Shown: positions 8,491 through 17,374 of the stretch, piece by piece
How positions within the stretch are numbered: the first letter of the stretch is position 1
Layout of the letters: the number at the start of each line of letters is the position of its first letter
NCBI GenBank assembly: GCA_963731105.1
Contig: CAVSUM010000023.1
Coordinates: 1-64,000, forward strand
Length of the DNA: 64,000 nucleotides
Direction: 5' to 3'
Source: RPQJ01 sp963731105
GTDB lineage: Bacteria; Pseudomonadota; Gammaproteobacteria; Steroidobacterales; Steroidobacteraceae
Made by a program: the position numbers and the translations under genes
Notes under the pieces: generated by a model
Seen by the model: the letters and a program-made list of their open reading frames with translations, nothing else
The model's database searches: none
Told to the model about the DNA's origin: nothing

Positions 8491-10021
8491 ATGGAGAACG
8501 CCACCGGGCCGCAGAAGAAGAAAAAGACCATTCGCATGATCCCGCAGGCGCGCACGCCTGCGCACGAGCAGGATCCGCAGGTTCGCGCCCGCAACTTCGA
8601 GGAGGTCAACTGCGGTTACCTCGTCGAGGACGCGCATCTCGAGGCCGAGCGCTGCCTGATGTGCCCGGAGCAGCCCTGCGTGAGCGGCTGCCCGGTGAAC
8701 ATCGCCATTCCCGACTTCATCCACCGGCTCGTCGAGCGCGACTACCGCGGCGCCTACGACGTCATCACCGACTCCAACCTGCTGCCCTCGGTCTGCGGCC
8801 GCGTCTGCCCGCAGGAAAACCAGTGCGAGGGCGTGTGCACCGTGGGCGAGTCGCTCGAGCCGGTGGCGATCGGCCGGTTGGAGCGCTGGGTCGGCGACCT
8901 GGCCATCAAGGAGGGCTGGTCCAACATCCCGTATCATCGAGCCGAGCGGCTTCCGTGTCGGCATCGTGGGCTCGGGTCCCGCCGGCATGGCCTGCGCGGC
9001 CGACATGGCCAAGGCCGGCTGCGAGGTCACGGTGTACGAGGCGTTCCACGAGCCCGGCGGCGTGCTCAAGTACGGCATCCCGGATTTCCGCCTGCCGAAC
9101 TCGATCGTCGACGCGGAGATCCGCAAGCTCGAGCAGCTCGGCGTGCGCTTCGAGTGCAACACGCTGGTCGGGCGCCTGTTCTCGATCGAGCAGATGGTCG
9201 AGGAGATGGGTTTCCACGCGGTGTTCATCGGCACCGGCGCCGGGTACCCGAGCTTCTCGGGGATTCCCGGGGAGTCGCTGAACGGCGTGCTGTCCGCCAA
9301 CGAGCTGCTCACGCGCTGCAACCTGATGCACGCGCGCGACTTCCCCAACTACGACACCCCGCTGCAGCCCGGCAAGCACGTGGTGGTGATCGGCGCCGGC
9401 AACACGGCGATGGACGCGTTGCGCGTCTGCCTGCGGCTGGGCGCGGACCCGGTGACCTGCCTGTACCGGCGCAGCCGCGCCGAGGCGCCGGCCCGGGCCG
9501 AGGAGCTCCATCACGCCGAGCAGGAAGGCATCCGCTTCAACTGGCTGGCGGCCCCGGTCGAGATCCTCGGCGACGAGGGGCGCAACGTGCGCGGCGTGCG
9601 GTGCGTGCGCATGACGCTGGGCGAGCCCGACGACTCCGGGCGCCGCCGCCCGATGCCGGAGCCCGGCAGCGAGTTCGAGATCGAGGCCGACATGGTGGTG
9701 TACGCCATCGGCACCAACGCCAACCCGATCATCGGCCAGACCTCGCGGCTCAAGCTCAACAAGCGCGGCTACATCGCCACCGACGAGAACCTTGCGACCT
9801 CGATCCCCGGCGTGTTCGCGGGCGGCGACATCGTGACCGGTGCCGCGACGGTGATCGAGGCAATGGGCGCGGGGCGGCGCGCGGCGCGCGGCATGAAGGC
9901 CTTTCTGGGCCTGCGCGACACGGATTCCATCTACCAGGAGCGGCCGGACGGCGCCGCGGCCACGCTGTTCGGCATCGATCGCGCCGAGCACGGGTACGCG
10001 CGCGTGCGCCTGCCGAAGTGA
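8491..10021 (+). CDS. NfnB/GltD-like NADPH oxidoreductase, one frameshift
   Basis: A roughly 510-residue GltD-family flavoprotein: glutamate synthase small subunit type, or NfnB large subunit. The N-terminal domain carries two [4Fe-4S] cysteine groups (CLMCPEQPCVSGCP and CGRVCPQENQCEGVC). It is followed by the FAD loop VGIVGSGPAGMACAADMAKAG and the NADPH loop VVIGAGNTAMDALRVCLRLGAD. The frame breaks near 8937, where CCGTATCATCGAG should read as CCG-TAC-ATC-GAG (an inserted T); both flanking frames are fully conserved. Next to an NfnA-like gene and with no gltB nearby, an Nfn-like bifurcating or ferredoxin-linked role is more likely than glutamate synthase. It is preceded by GGGAGG, a good ribosome site, and is 4 bp from korA. 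Confidence 0.88.
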
Positions 10022-10025
10022 CGGC

Positions 10026-11951
10026 ATGAACGCTGCAGTGGAGACGCGGCCGCGGGCCGCAGCCGCGAAACCCGCGGGCTCGGAGGCGTCGGCGAAGCGC
10101 CGGGTGACGCTCGACGAGCACGTCGTCGAGATCATGAGCGACTCGGGCGAAGGCGCGCAGAAATGCGGGCAGTCGTTCGGCTCGATCGCGGCCCGCATGG
10201 GCAACGGCGTGTGGACGATGGAGATCATCCCGGCCGAGATCCAGCCGCCGGCGCGCAGCGTGGCGGGCGCGAGCGGCAACCGCATCCGCATCGGCTCGCA
10301 GCGCATCACCAACGGCGGCGACGAGGCGGACGTCGTCATCGCCTTCAACGAGCAGGTGCTGCTCGGCCGCGTCAACGCCGGCGAGCTGAAGCCCGACTGC
10401 ATCATCCTGCTGGAGAGCGTCTGGGCCGAGAATCCCGACCCGAAGATCGTGCTGCAGTACAACGAGACGCGTGAACGGCTGCTGGCCGACGGCTACCGCC
10501 TGCACGAGGTGCCGATGGAGAGCGAGTGCCGCAAGCTCGTCTCCGACCCGCGCAAGGGCAAGAACATGTTCGTGCTGGGCATGCTCTGCAACCTCTACGA
10601 CCTCGACATGGACCTCGCCCGCGACCAGATCGCGTTCATCTTCGGCAAGAAGGCCGACAAGGTCATCAAGTCCAACGTGGCGCTGCTCGAGGCCGGCTAC
10701 GCCTGGGCCGAGCACAATCTCGAGTTCGGCTTCCGCGTGCCGGCCGTGCGCGCCACCGAGCCGCAGCTGGTGATCAACGGCAACACGGCGATCGCGCTCG
10801 GCGTGCTCGCCTCGGGCATGGACGTGTGCGCGATGTACCCGATCACGCCGGCCACGTCCGCTTCGCACTACCTGAGCGACGTGTTCGAGCGCTCCGGCGG
10901 CATCGTCCACCAGGCGGAGGACGAGATCGCCGCCTGCGCCTTCGCGATCGGCGCCTCGTACACGGGCAAGGTCGCGGTCACCATCACCTCGGGCCCGGGC
11001 TATTCGCTGAAGCAGGAAGGCATCGGCCTCGCGGTCATGGCCGAGATCCCGCTGGTGGTCGTCGACGTGCAGCGCGGCGGTCCCAGCACCGGCCAGCCGA
11101 CCAAGGCCGAGCAGAGCGACCTGCTGACGGTGATGTTCGGCAGCCACGGCGACGCACCCAAGGTGGTGATGGCGGCGAGCAGCATCGAGGACTGCTTCTA
11201 CTCGATGATCACCGCGCGGCGCATCGCCGAGACCTTCAACATGGTGGTGGTGGTGCTGTCGGACGCGAGCCTCGCGACCGCGCAGCAGCCGTTCCCGCGG
11301 CCGCAGTTCAGCGAGGACTGGCTGGCGCCGCCGGTCGACCAGAACCCGGTGCCCGAAGGCGCCAAGCCCTACGACTGGGACCCGATCACCGGCCTGTCGC
11401 GGCGCTTCGTGCCCGGCCAGCCGAACGGCATGCACACGCTGACCGGCCTCGCCCACGACCGTTCGAGCCGCGTCGCCTACGACCCCGAGATCAACGAGCA
11501 GGGCATGCACGCGCGCAGCCTGAAGCTCGCGGCGCTGCAGCGCATGCTGGCGCCGCCGCAGGTGTTCGGCGACCCCGAGGGCGACCTGCTGGTGGTGGGC
11601 TGGGGCGGCACCCAGGGCGCGATCGAGGAGTCGGTGCAGCGCCTGCGCGCCGAGGGCCACAAGGTGTCGTCGCTGCACCTCAATTTCCTGCAGCCCATGC
11701 CGGGCGGCATCAAGGAGATCCTGCAGCGCTTCAAGCAGGTGCTGACGGTGGAGGGCAACTGGTCGGATCGCCCCGAGGACCCGCTCATCGACGACAGCAA
11801 CCGCCGTTATGCGGCGCTCGCGATGCTGCTCAGGTCGCGCTACCTGGTCGACGTCGACTGCTGGACCGAGGTCCGCGGCCGCTCGATCAAGCCCGGCTCG
11901 ATCTGTGCCGAGCTCAGAAAACGCCTCGCCCGTGAGGAGTTCCGGCGATGA
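10026..11951 (+). CDS. korA: 2-oxoacid:ferredoxin oxidoreductase, fused gamma-alpha subunit
   Basis: A 641-residue intact subunit. Residues about 30-240 form the gamma domain (SGEGAQKCGQSFGSIAARMG, ITNGGDEADVVIAFNE). The alpha domain follows, with MYPITPATSASHYLSD near residue 275, IVHQAEDEIAACAFAIGASY and VTITSGPGYSLKQEGIGLA. This gamma-alpha fusion paired with a short beta subunit is the two-subunit KorAB arrangement seen in aerobes such as mycobacteria. It uses external ferredoxin to interconvert a 2-oxoacid plus CoA with acyl-CoA plus CO2. Whether 2-oxoglutarate or pyruvate is the substrate cannot be decided by eye. The 3' end overlaps korB by 4 bp (ATGA), implying translational coupling. 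Confidence 0.9.
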   Translation: MNAAVETRPRAAAAKPAGSEASAKRRVTLDEHVVEIMSDSGEGAQKCGQSFGSIAARMGNGVWTMEIIPAEIQPPARSVAGASGNRIRIGSQRITNGGDEADVVIAFNEQVLLGRVNAGELKPDCIILLESVWAENPDPKIVLQYNETRERLLADGYRLHEVPMESECRKLVSDPRKGKNMFVLGMLCNLYDLDMDLARDQIAFIFGKKADKVIKSNVALLEAGYAWAEHNLEFGFRVPAVRATEPQLVINGNTAIALGVLASGMDVCAMYPITPATSASHYLSDVFERSGGIVHQAEDEIAACAFAIGASYTGKVAVTITSGPGYSLKQEGIGLAVMAEIPLVVVDVQRGGPSTGQPTKAEQSDLLTVMFGSHGDAPKVVMAASSIEDCFYSMITARRIAETFNMVVVVLSDASLATAQQPFPRPQFSEDWLAPPVDQNPVPEGAKPYDWDPITGLSRRFVPGQPNGMHTLTGLAHDRSSRVAYDPEINEQGMHARSLKLAALQRMLAPPQVFGDPEGDLLVVGWGGTQGAIEESVQRLRAEGHKVSSLHLNFLQPMPGGIKEILQRFKQVLTVEGNWSDRPEDPLIDDSNRRYAALAMLLRSRYLVDVDCWTEVRGRSIKPGSICAELRKRLAREEFRR

Positions 11952-12904
11952 GCACTGCATCCGTCTGCCTCACCCACCTGCTCGAGGAGAACCGCTCGCT
12001 CGAGGACTACCAGGGCGGCGTGCCGCGCTGGTGCAAGGGCTGCGGTGACAACGCCATCCTCGCGGCGCTGCAGCGCCTGTGCCGCGACGAGGGCCTCAAG
12101 CCCGAGAAGACCGTGTTCGTGTCGGGCATCGGCTGTTCGAGCCGGCTGCCGCACTACATGCGCACCTACGGCTTCCACAGCATCCACGGCCGTGCGCTGC
12201 CGATCGCGGAGGGCATCAAGCTCGCCCGTCCCGACCTGCACGTGTTCGTCAACACCGGCGACGGCGACTGCTGCAGCATCGGCGCCGCGCACTGGATCCA
12301 CGCGATCCGCTACAACATGAACCTCACCGTGCTGCTGCACGACAACCACATCTACGGCCTCACCAAGAAGCAGGCCTCGCCGACCTCGCCGCTCGGCACC
12401 AGGAGCAACACCACGCCGCGCGGCTCGTACCTCGAAGCGATGAGCCCGCTCACGGTGACGCTCGGGGTGCAGAACGCTTCGTTCGTCGCGCAGGCCGTGG
12501 ACTGGATACCGGAGAGCCTGTTCCAGATCGTCACCGCGGCGTTCCGCCACCGCGGGCTGTCGTTCGTCCGGATCCTGCAGCGCTGTCCGGAGTTCGTGGG
12601 CGGCATGTTCGAGCCGTGGGTGCACGACCCGCAGCGCATGCTGATGCTCACGCACGAGAACGGCCTCAAGGTGAGCCCGGCGCTGCAGAAGATCTACCGC
12701 AACCAGATCGTGCACGATCCCGCGGACATCAACCGTGCCCGCGAGATCGCCTCGAGCGAGGACCCGATCCCGGTCGGCATCCTGTACCACAACCCGCAGG
12801 TGCCTTGTTACGAGGACCTGCGGGGCGCCGGCATGCTGCGCACGACGGACACGATCCGCAGTTCGCTCGAAGCCGAATTCGACAAGTTCACCGTCTGGCC
12901 GTGA
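11948..12904 (+). CDS. korB: 2-oxoacid:ferredoxin oxidoreductase, beta (TPP-binding) subunit
   Basis: A 318-residue thiamine-diphosphate-binding subunit. It has RWCKGCGDNAILAALQRL near residue 25 (a conserved CxGCG cluster-binding segment), FVSGIGCSSRLPHY near 55, and the TPP/Mg motif NTGDGDCCSIGAAHWIHAIRYNMNLTVLLHDNHIYGLTKKQ near 100-140. It lacks a ferredoxin domain, so an external electron carrier is needed, and the next gene encodes one. Length and order match KorB of two-subunit enzymes. The start overlaps the korA stop (ATGA). Its own stop lies 5 bp before the ATG of the ferredoxin gene, and an alternative GTG start of that gene overlaps this stop. Confidence 0.9.
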   Translation: MSTASVCLTHLLEENRSLEDYQGGVPRWCKGCGDNAILAALQRLCRDEGLKPEKTVFVSGIGCSSRLPHYMRTYGFHSIHGRALPIAEGIKLARPDLHVFVNTGDGDCCSIGAAHWIHAIRYNMNLTVLLHDNHIYGLTKKQASPTSPLGTRSNTTPRGSYLEAMSPLTVTLGVQNASFVAQAVDWIPESLFQIVTAAFRHRGLSFVRILQRCPEFVGGMFEPWVHDPQRMLMLTHENGLKVSPALQKIYRNQIVHDPADINRAREIASSEDPIPVGILYHNPQVPCYEDLRGAGMLRTTDTIRSSLEAEFDKFTVWP

Positions 12905-12909
12905 CCGTC

Positions 12910-15103
12910 ATGGACAAGCAACGCAAGGCGCAGGTCGTCTTCCATCTCACCGGGCGCCAGCCGTCGGGCGCGGAGCCGGACGCAACGCTCGCCGGACTGC
13001 GGCCGGCGCTGTTCGCCGGGTATCGCCGGCTCGCAGACCTGCGCTACGACTTCCCGCTGGTGCTGGTGCGCGATGGCGGCGAATCCGTGCTGTCGCTCAC
13101 CGCGGTGGTGGATTTCGCGCTGCGCACGGCGGCGCCGCCCGGCCAGTCGGGCGAGGCGCTGCGCAAGCGTGCATTGATGATCGAGCGCGACGTGCGCCGC
13201 CGGGTGGCGGCGGGCGAACAGGGCACGCTGCTCGAGCTGTGGGAGCGGGCGGCCGGGTCGATCGCTCCGACCGGTGATGCCGGTTTCCGGGTCGATGCCG
13301 ACAAGGCGCGCGACGCGTTGCCGGTGGACGGCGAGGTGGTCGACTGCAATGCGGCCCTGCCGGCGCGGTTCCTGCGCCATGCGTGGTCGGCGGTGCAGCA
13401 GCAGAAGGCCCGCACCGCGCAGGAGCGCATCGGCGGGCTGGTGATCCGGCTCGGCAACATCCTGCGGGCGGACTATGCGCGTTCCGAGGCGGCACTGGCG
13501 CAGCCGGCGCTGCAGGCTTCGTTCGGGTCCGCCCACCGCGGCATGTTCGATTTCGAGGCGATGTCGCGCCTGCTGTCGCACGGTGGCCCGCGAGGCGGGC
13601 TCAGCGAGCGGCGCCGGCAGCGCGTGGAGGATGCGCTGGCGGTGCTGCGGACGCAGCGCTTCTTCCCGCCCGCGCGGGGCGCCGGCGACGGCGATGTGCA
13701 CGGGTTCGAGTTCGCGACGACCGAGGCGGCGCTGGCAGCGTTCCGCGAGCGGCTGCCGGAACTGGCGCGGCTGCTCAAGGCCCTGCAGGTGGCGACACTG
13801 GAGGCCGAGGGCGGCTACGTCGAGGACATCCACGATGCGCTGTTCGGCGCGTACGACGCGCGGTCCGTCACGCCCCAGGACCTCGAGTTCTTCCCTGACT
13901 ACCTGGTCTGCCTCGAGGCCGGCAACGCCGGCTCGCATGCCCACCTGACCGAGGCGCTGTCCTGCGGCGTGCCGCTCAAGGTCCTGGTGCACGCGGACGA
14001 CCTGCTCGAGGAGTCGGTGCTCGGCCAGGGCCGCCTCACGTTCGGGCTGCGGTCGGCGCAGCTCGCCAGCGCGGCGATGAGCCTCGATGACGTGTTCGTG
14101 CTGCAGTCGGCGGCGTCGAACCTGTTGCAGCTGCGCGCCCGCGTGCAGCGCGGCTTGCTGCATGCGGGCCCGGCCCTGTTCAGCATCTACGCTGCCCCGG
14201 ATGGCGGCGCGCTGCCCGGGTACCTGCAGGCGGCGGCGGCGATGCAGTCGCGGGCCTTTCCGGCCTTCAGCTACGACCCCGGCGCGGGAGCCGACCTCGC
14301 GTCGCGCTTTTCGCTGGAGAACAACCCGCAACCGGGGCAGGACTGGCCGGTCGAGCGTCTTGCGTACGCCGACCCGGACCTGCAGGCGGTGAGCGAGGAG
14401 GTCGCGTTCACGTTCGCGGACTTCACGCTGAGCGACGCGCGTTACGCCGGCCACTTCGAGGTGGCGCCGCGTGCCGCGTGGGGCGAGGGCATGCGGCCAG
14501 TGCAGGACTGGCTGGCGCAACCGTTGCGCGATTCGGCTGCTCGACGTGCCGTACGTGCTCGCAGTGGACGAGGCCGACCTGCTCTGCCGGCTGGTCGTCG
14601 ACGAGCGGCTGATGCGTGCCACCGTGCGCTGTCGCGAGGCGTGGCACCGGCTGCAGGAACTGGGCGGCATCCAGGACTCGCGTGTCGAGAAGCTGCTGGC
14701 GCGCGAACGCGAGGCGTGGGAGGAGGCGCACCGGCGCGAAGCTGCCATCGCAGCGCCGGCGGCTGTACCGGCAGTGGCGGCTGCCGCGGCGCCCCCGGCT
14801 GCAGCTGCGGTGCCCGTGCCGGCGGCGGCGGTCGAGGCGGAGCCGGCGCGCAATCCCGACGAGCCCTACATCGAGACGATCCGCTGCTCGACCTGCAACG
14901 AGTGCACGCAGATCAACCCGCGGATGTTTGCCTACAACGACAACAAGCAGGCCTACATCGCGGACCTGAAGGCCGGCACGTACAAGCAGCTGGTCGAGGC
15001 CGCGGAGAGCTGCCAGGTCTCGATCATCCACCCGGGCAAGCCGTGGGATCCGGACGAGCCCGGCATGGCGGAGCTGCTGGAGCGCGCCAAGCCGTTCCTG
15101 TGA
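12910..15103 (+). CDS. Large operon-encoded protein with C-terminal tethered [4Fe-4S] ferredoxin domain, one frameshift
   Basis: A roughly 730-residue protein at the end of the nfn/kor operon. The first ~620 residues are rich in charged helices and match no domain I can name. Then comes an Ala/Pro-rich linker of about 40 residues (14745-14850), like those that tether mobile domains. Last is a compact ferredoxin-like module with CSTCNECTQINPRMFAYN and a later Cys in ESCQVSIIHPGKP, fitting one [4Fe-4S] cluster. The frame breaks near 14524 (DWLAQPLR to IRLLDVPYVLAVDEADLL), and conserved-looking sequence continues on both sides. The likely role is as dedicated electron acceptor or donor for KorAB, with the large N-terminal part docking or scaffolding. 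ATG 12910 is used; GTG 12901 is possible. Confidence 0.75.
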
Positions 15104-15157
15104 CGCGACCGCTGCTGCCGCCGGCGCTGCGCGGGACTAGCCAGGTCGCGCGCGCCC

Positions 15158-15742
15158 TCAGCGCGCGGCGATCATCATCGCCACGAACACCAGCAGCGCC
15201 GTGAAGACACCGAACACCACCGGGCGCCAGCTGACCGCCGCGCGCGGCTCGAACGGCAGGCGCGGCGGCTCGGCTGCGGGCCGCGTCTCGATCGGATGCG
15301 CCGCCTTGCGCCCCTGCATCGCATCGCGCAGGCCGCGCGCGAGCTGGCGGCGGAACTCGGCGGCGTCCATGCGGTGCATGAACAGCCGGTGCGTGCCGCC
15401 CAGGCTCAACTTCAGGCCCGGCGTCAGCGTCACGGGGGTGAGCTCGACCGGCACGATGGGCCGGCCGCACTCGAGCGCGAAGTGCACCTCGTCGAGGCAG
15501 TAGCGCGAGCTCACCGAGCGCGGGCTGAGGAAGTAGAGGAACGCGGCGCAACCGTCGACCGCCTGCGCCAGGTCCTCGCTCCAGCGGCTGCCCGGTGCGA
15601 TGGCTTCGTCGTACCAGACCTCGAAGCCCTCGCCGCGCAGCCATTCGATCTGCTCGAGCACGGCCGCCCGCTCGTCGTGCGCATAACAGACGAATACGTA
15701 CGGTCCAGTGGGGTTCGCGGGCACTGCGGCGAGCTCTGTCAC
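15158..15742 (-). CDS. TIR-domain protein with C-terminal membrane anchor
   Basis: A roughly 194-residue protein with an N-terminal TIR domain: GPYVFVCYAHDERAAVLEQIEWL near residues 13-35, FEVWYDE near 40-46, FLYFLSPRSVSSRYCLDEVHFAL near 68-90. The glutamate in YCLDEV (about residue 85) aligns with the catalytic Glu of NAD-cleaving TIR enzymes. The C-terminus is one hydrophobic segment (VVFGVFTALLVFVAMMIAA). I start at GTG 15742, which has GGAGG about 10 nt upstream; an ATG at 15805 would add 21 low-complexity residues. It is divergent from the TolB/TPR membrane protein gene. Signalling or phage-defence roles are both possible, and the context fits signalling better. Confidence 0.8.
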   Translation of the reverse strand: MTELAAVPANPTGPYVFVCYAHDERAAVLEQIEWLRGEGFEVWYDEAIAPGSRWSEDLAQAVDGCAAFLYFLSPRSVSSRYCLDEVHFALECGRPIVPVELTPVTLTPGLKLSLGGTHRLFMHRMDAAEFRRQLARGLRDAMQGRKAAHPIETRPAAEPPRLPFEPRAAVSWRPVVFGVFTALLVFVAMMIAAR

Positions 15743-15804
15743 CCGGCCATGGCCTCCGATGGCGCCGGGGACGACTGCTTTGCTCCCCGGTATTACGGCC
15801 AGCA

Positions 15805-15810
15805 TAGAAT
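15805..15810 (+). promoter_or_regulatory. Candidate -10 element TAGAAT
   Basis: TAGAAT in the context GCATAGAATNGCG lies 32 bp upstream of the TPR gene start. The same GCATAGAATNGCG string occurs upstream of nadA, and TAGAAT alone lies close upstream of mtnP. No convincing -35 is visible. Confidence 0.35.
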
Positions 15811-15841
15811 GCGGCGAGCCGAATTCATACCCGGGATAACA

Positions 15842-17374
15842 ATGACCATACCGGCGGCGAGGGAGACGAGGGCGCTCGTCGAGGCCCAGGGACGGGGAGT
15901 CGGGCGCGCCACCGGGGCTTACCTGTTTGCGCTGCTGTTACTCGTCGCGATCGCCTGGCTGGTGCGCCCGGAGCTGGCACTGCTCAAGTCCGGCACCCAC
16001 CTGTTGCTCGCGGCGGGGGGGCTCGCCGCTGCTGCGCTGCTCGCCTGGTTGTTCCCGGTCAAGCGTGACGCTGCCGCAGCGATCCAGCGGTCGCCGGTTG
16101 GCGAGCCCGGCACCGTCAGCGCTCCGCCGCTGTCGGACGCCGCACAGGCCTCGCTCGCCGTGCTGCCGCTCGAAAGCCTGTCCGGCGCTGCCGACGATGC
16201 GCTGATCGCGCAGGGCTTCTCGGCCGAGATCGTGCGGGCGCTGTCCGGCGTGCCCGACCTGCGCGTGGTGCCATTCCTGCAGTCCGCCGCCCAGGCCGGG
16301 CGCAAGCTCGGCGACGTCGCGCGCGAACTGAACGTGCGCTACGTGCTGTCCGGCAGCCTGCAGCGTGCCAACGGCCGGCTGCGGGTGATCGCGATGCTCA
16401 CCGACGCCAGCACCGGGCAGCAGGCGTGGAGCGAGTCCTACGAGCGCGACGTCGACGACCTGTTCCAGGTGCAGCGCGAGCTGGCCGAGGCGATCGCGAT
16501 CGAGACGGGCTCGCGCTACCTCAACATCGTGTCGGACGACCTGTGCCGGCAGCCGCCGCAGGGGTTGTCCGCCTGGAGCCTGACCCACAAGGCGCTCACG
16601 TTCTGGACCGTGTCCTATACGCGCGAAGCGTCGGCCGATGCGATCCAGTGGCTCGAGCAGGCGCTGGCGCTGGAGCCGGGCAACGCGATGGCCCACGTGG
16701 TGCTCGGCTTCGTGCTGAACCAGCGCGTGGTCAATTCGTTCGCCGAGGACCCGCCCGAGGAGAATCGCCGCGCGCTCGCCGAGGTCGAGGCCGCGCTGCG
16801 GCTGGCGCCGCGCGACGCGACCGTGATGGAGTACGCGTCGCTGGTGTGGCTCAACTGCGGCATGCGGCAGAAGTCGCTGCAGACGGCGCGCCGCGTGGTC
16901 GGCATCGCGCCGTTCAACATGATTGCCTGGGGCTACCTCGGCTGCGGCCTGGCCTGGGCCGGTACCGACGACGAGCGCGCGGAAGGCATCGCCATCCTGC
17001 GGCGCCTGCTCAAGGTGGCGCCCAATCACCCGTCCCTGCCGTTCTGGCACTACTTCCTGTCGTTCGCCCACACCGAAGCCGGGGACTACCGCGCGGCGCG
17101 CGAGCACGCGCAGTTCGCGATCAACATCCACCCCGGCTTCTCGCTCGGCTGGGTGCAGCTCGCCAACGCGCTCGGCGCCCTGGGCGAAATCGACGCGGCA
17201 GGGCATGCCATTGCGCAGGCACAGCAGGCCAACCCGCGCTTCCGGCCGGACGGCTACTGTCGCTACCTGCTGGCGATCGCGCACGAGGTCGGGATGGAGT
17301 CCGTGCGCCGCCAGACCGACGGCCTGGTGCGGGCCGGACTGATCCCGCCGTTGTCAGAGGCCAGCGCCGCATGA
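15842..17374 (+). CDS. Membrane-anchored TolB-like/TPR protein
   Basis: A 510-residue protein with two N-terminal hydrophobic segments (about 28-45 and 52-70). A TolB/FlgO-like domain follows (SLAVLPLESLSGAADDALIAQGFSAEIVRALSGVPDLRVVP, then NVRYVLSGSLQRANGRLRVIAMLTDASTGQQAWSESYERDVDDLFQVQ). The rest is tetratricopeptide repeats. This TM-TolB-TPR architecture is common behind cyclase, TIR or winged-helix input domains in regulatory proteins. Here no such N-terminal domain is fused, and the divergent neighbour supplies a TIR domain with its own membrane anchor. The 3' end overlaps the next gene by 4 bp (ATGA). A PrsW-like or secreted role is unlikely, since the membrane anchors are internal. 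Confidence 0.78.
   Translation: MTIPAARETRALVEAQGRGVGRATGAYLFALLLLVAIAWLVRPELALLKSGTHLLLAAGGLAAAALLAWLFPVKRDAAAAIQRSPVGEPGTVSAPPLSDAAQASLAVLPLESLSGAADDALIAQGFSAEIVRALSGVPDLRVVPFLQSAAQAGRKLGDVARELNVRYVLSGSLQRANGRLRVIAMLTDASTGQQAWSESYERDVDDLFQVQRELAEAIAIETGSRYLNIVSDDLCRQPPQGLSAWSLTHKALTFWTVSYTREASADAIQWLEQALALEPGNAMAHVVLGFVLNQRVVNSFAEDPPEENRRALAEVEAALRLAPRDATVMEYASLVWLNCGMRQKSLQTARRVVGIAPFNMIAWGYLGCGLAWAGTDDERAEGIAILRRLLKVAPNHPSLPFWHYFLSFAHTEAGDYRAAREHAQFAINIHPGFSLGWVQLANALGALGEIDAAGHAIAQAQQANPRFRPDGYCRYLLAIAHEVGMESVRRQTDGLVRAGLIPPLSEASAA

Noticed and set aside
8930..8945. Programmed ribosomal frameshift in the NfnB-like gene
   Set aside because: No slippery heptamer or downstream structure, and the same type of lesion occurs in many unrelated genes, so an error is more likely.
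8491..10021. Glutamate synthase small subunit assignment
   Set aside because: No gltB in the window, and the direct neighbours are an NfnA-like reductase and KorAB, favouring an Nfn-like role; not fully excluded.
9756..11960. A 734-codon minus-strand frame opposite korA
   Set aside because: Antisense shadow of a conserved intact gene, with His/Arg/Asp-rich composition and no motifs.
15158..17374. Anti-phage defence island
   Set aside because: A TIR protein alone, without Thoeris, CBASS or other defence genes or mobile element boundaries, is insufficient; signalling is at least as likely.
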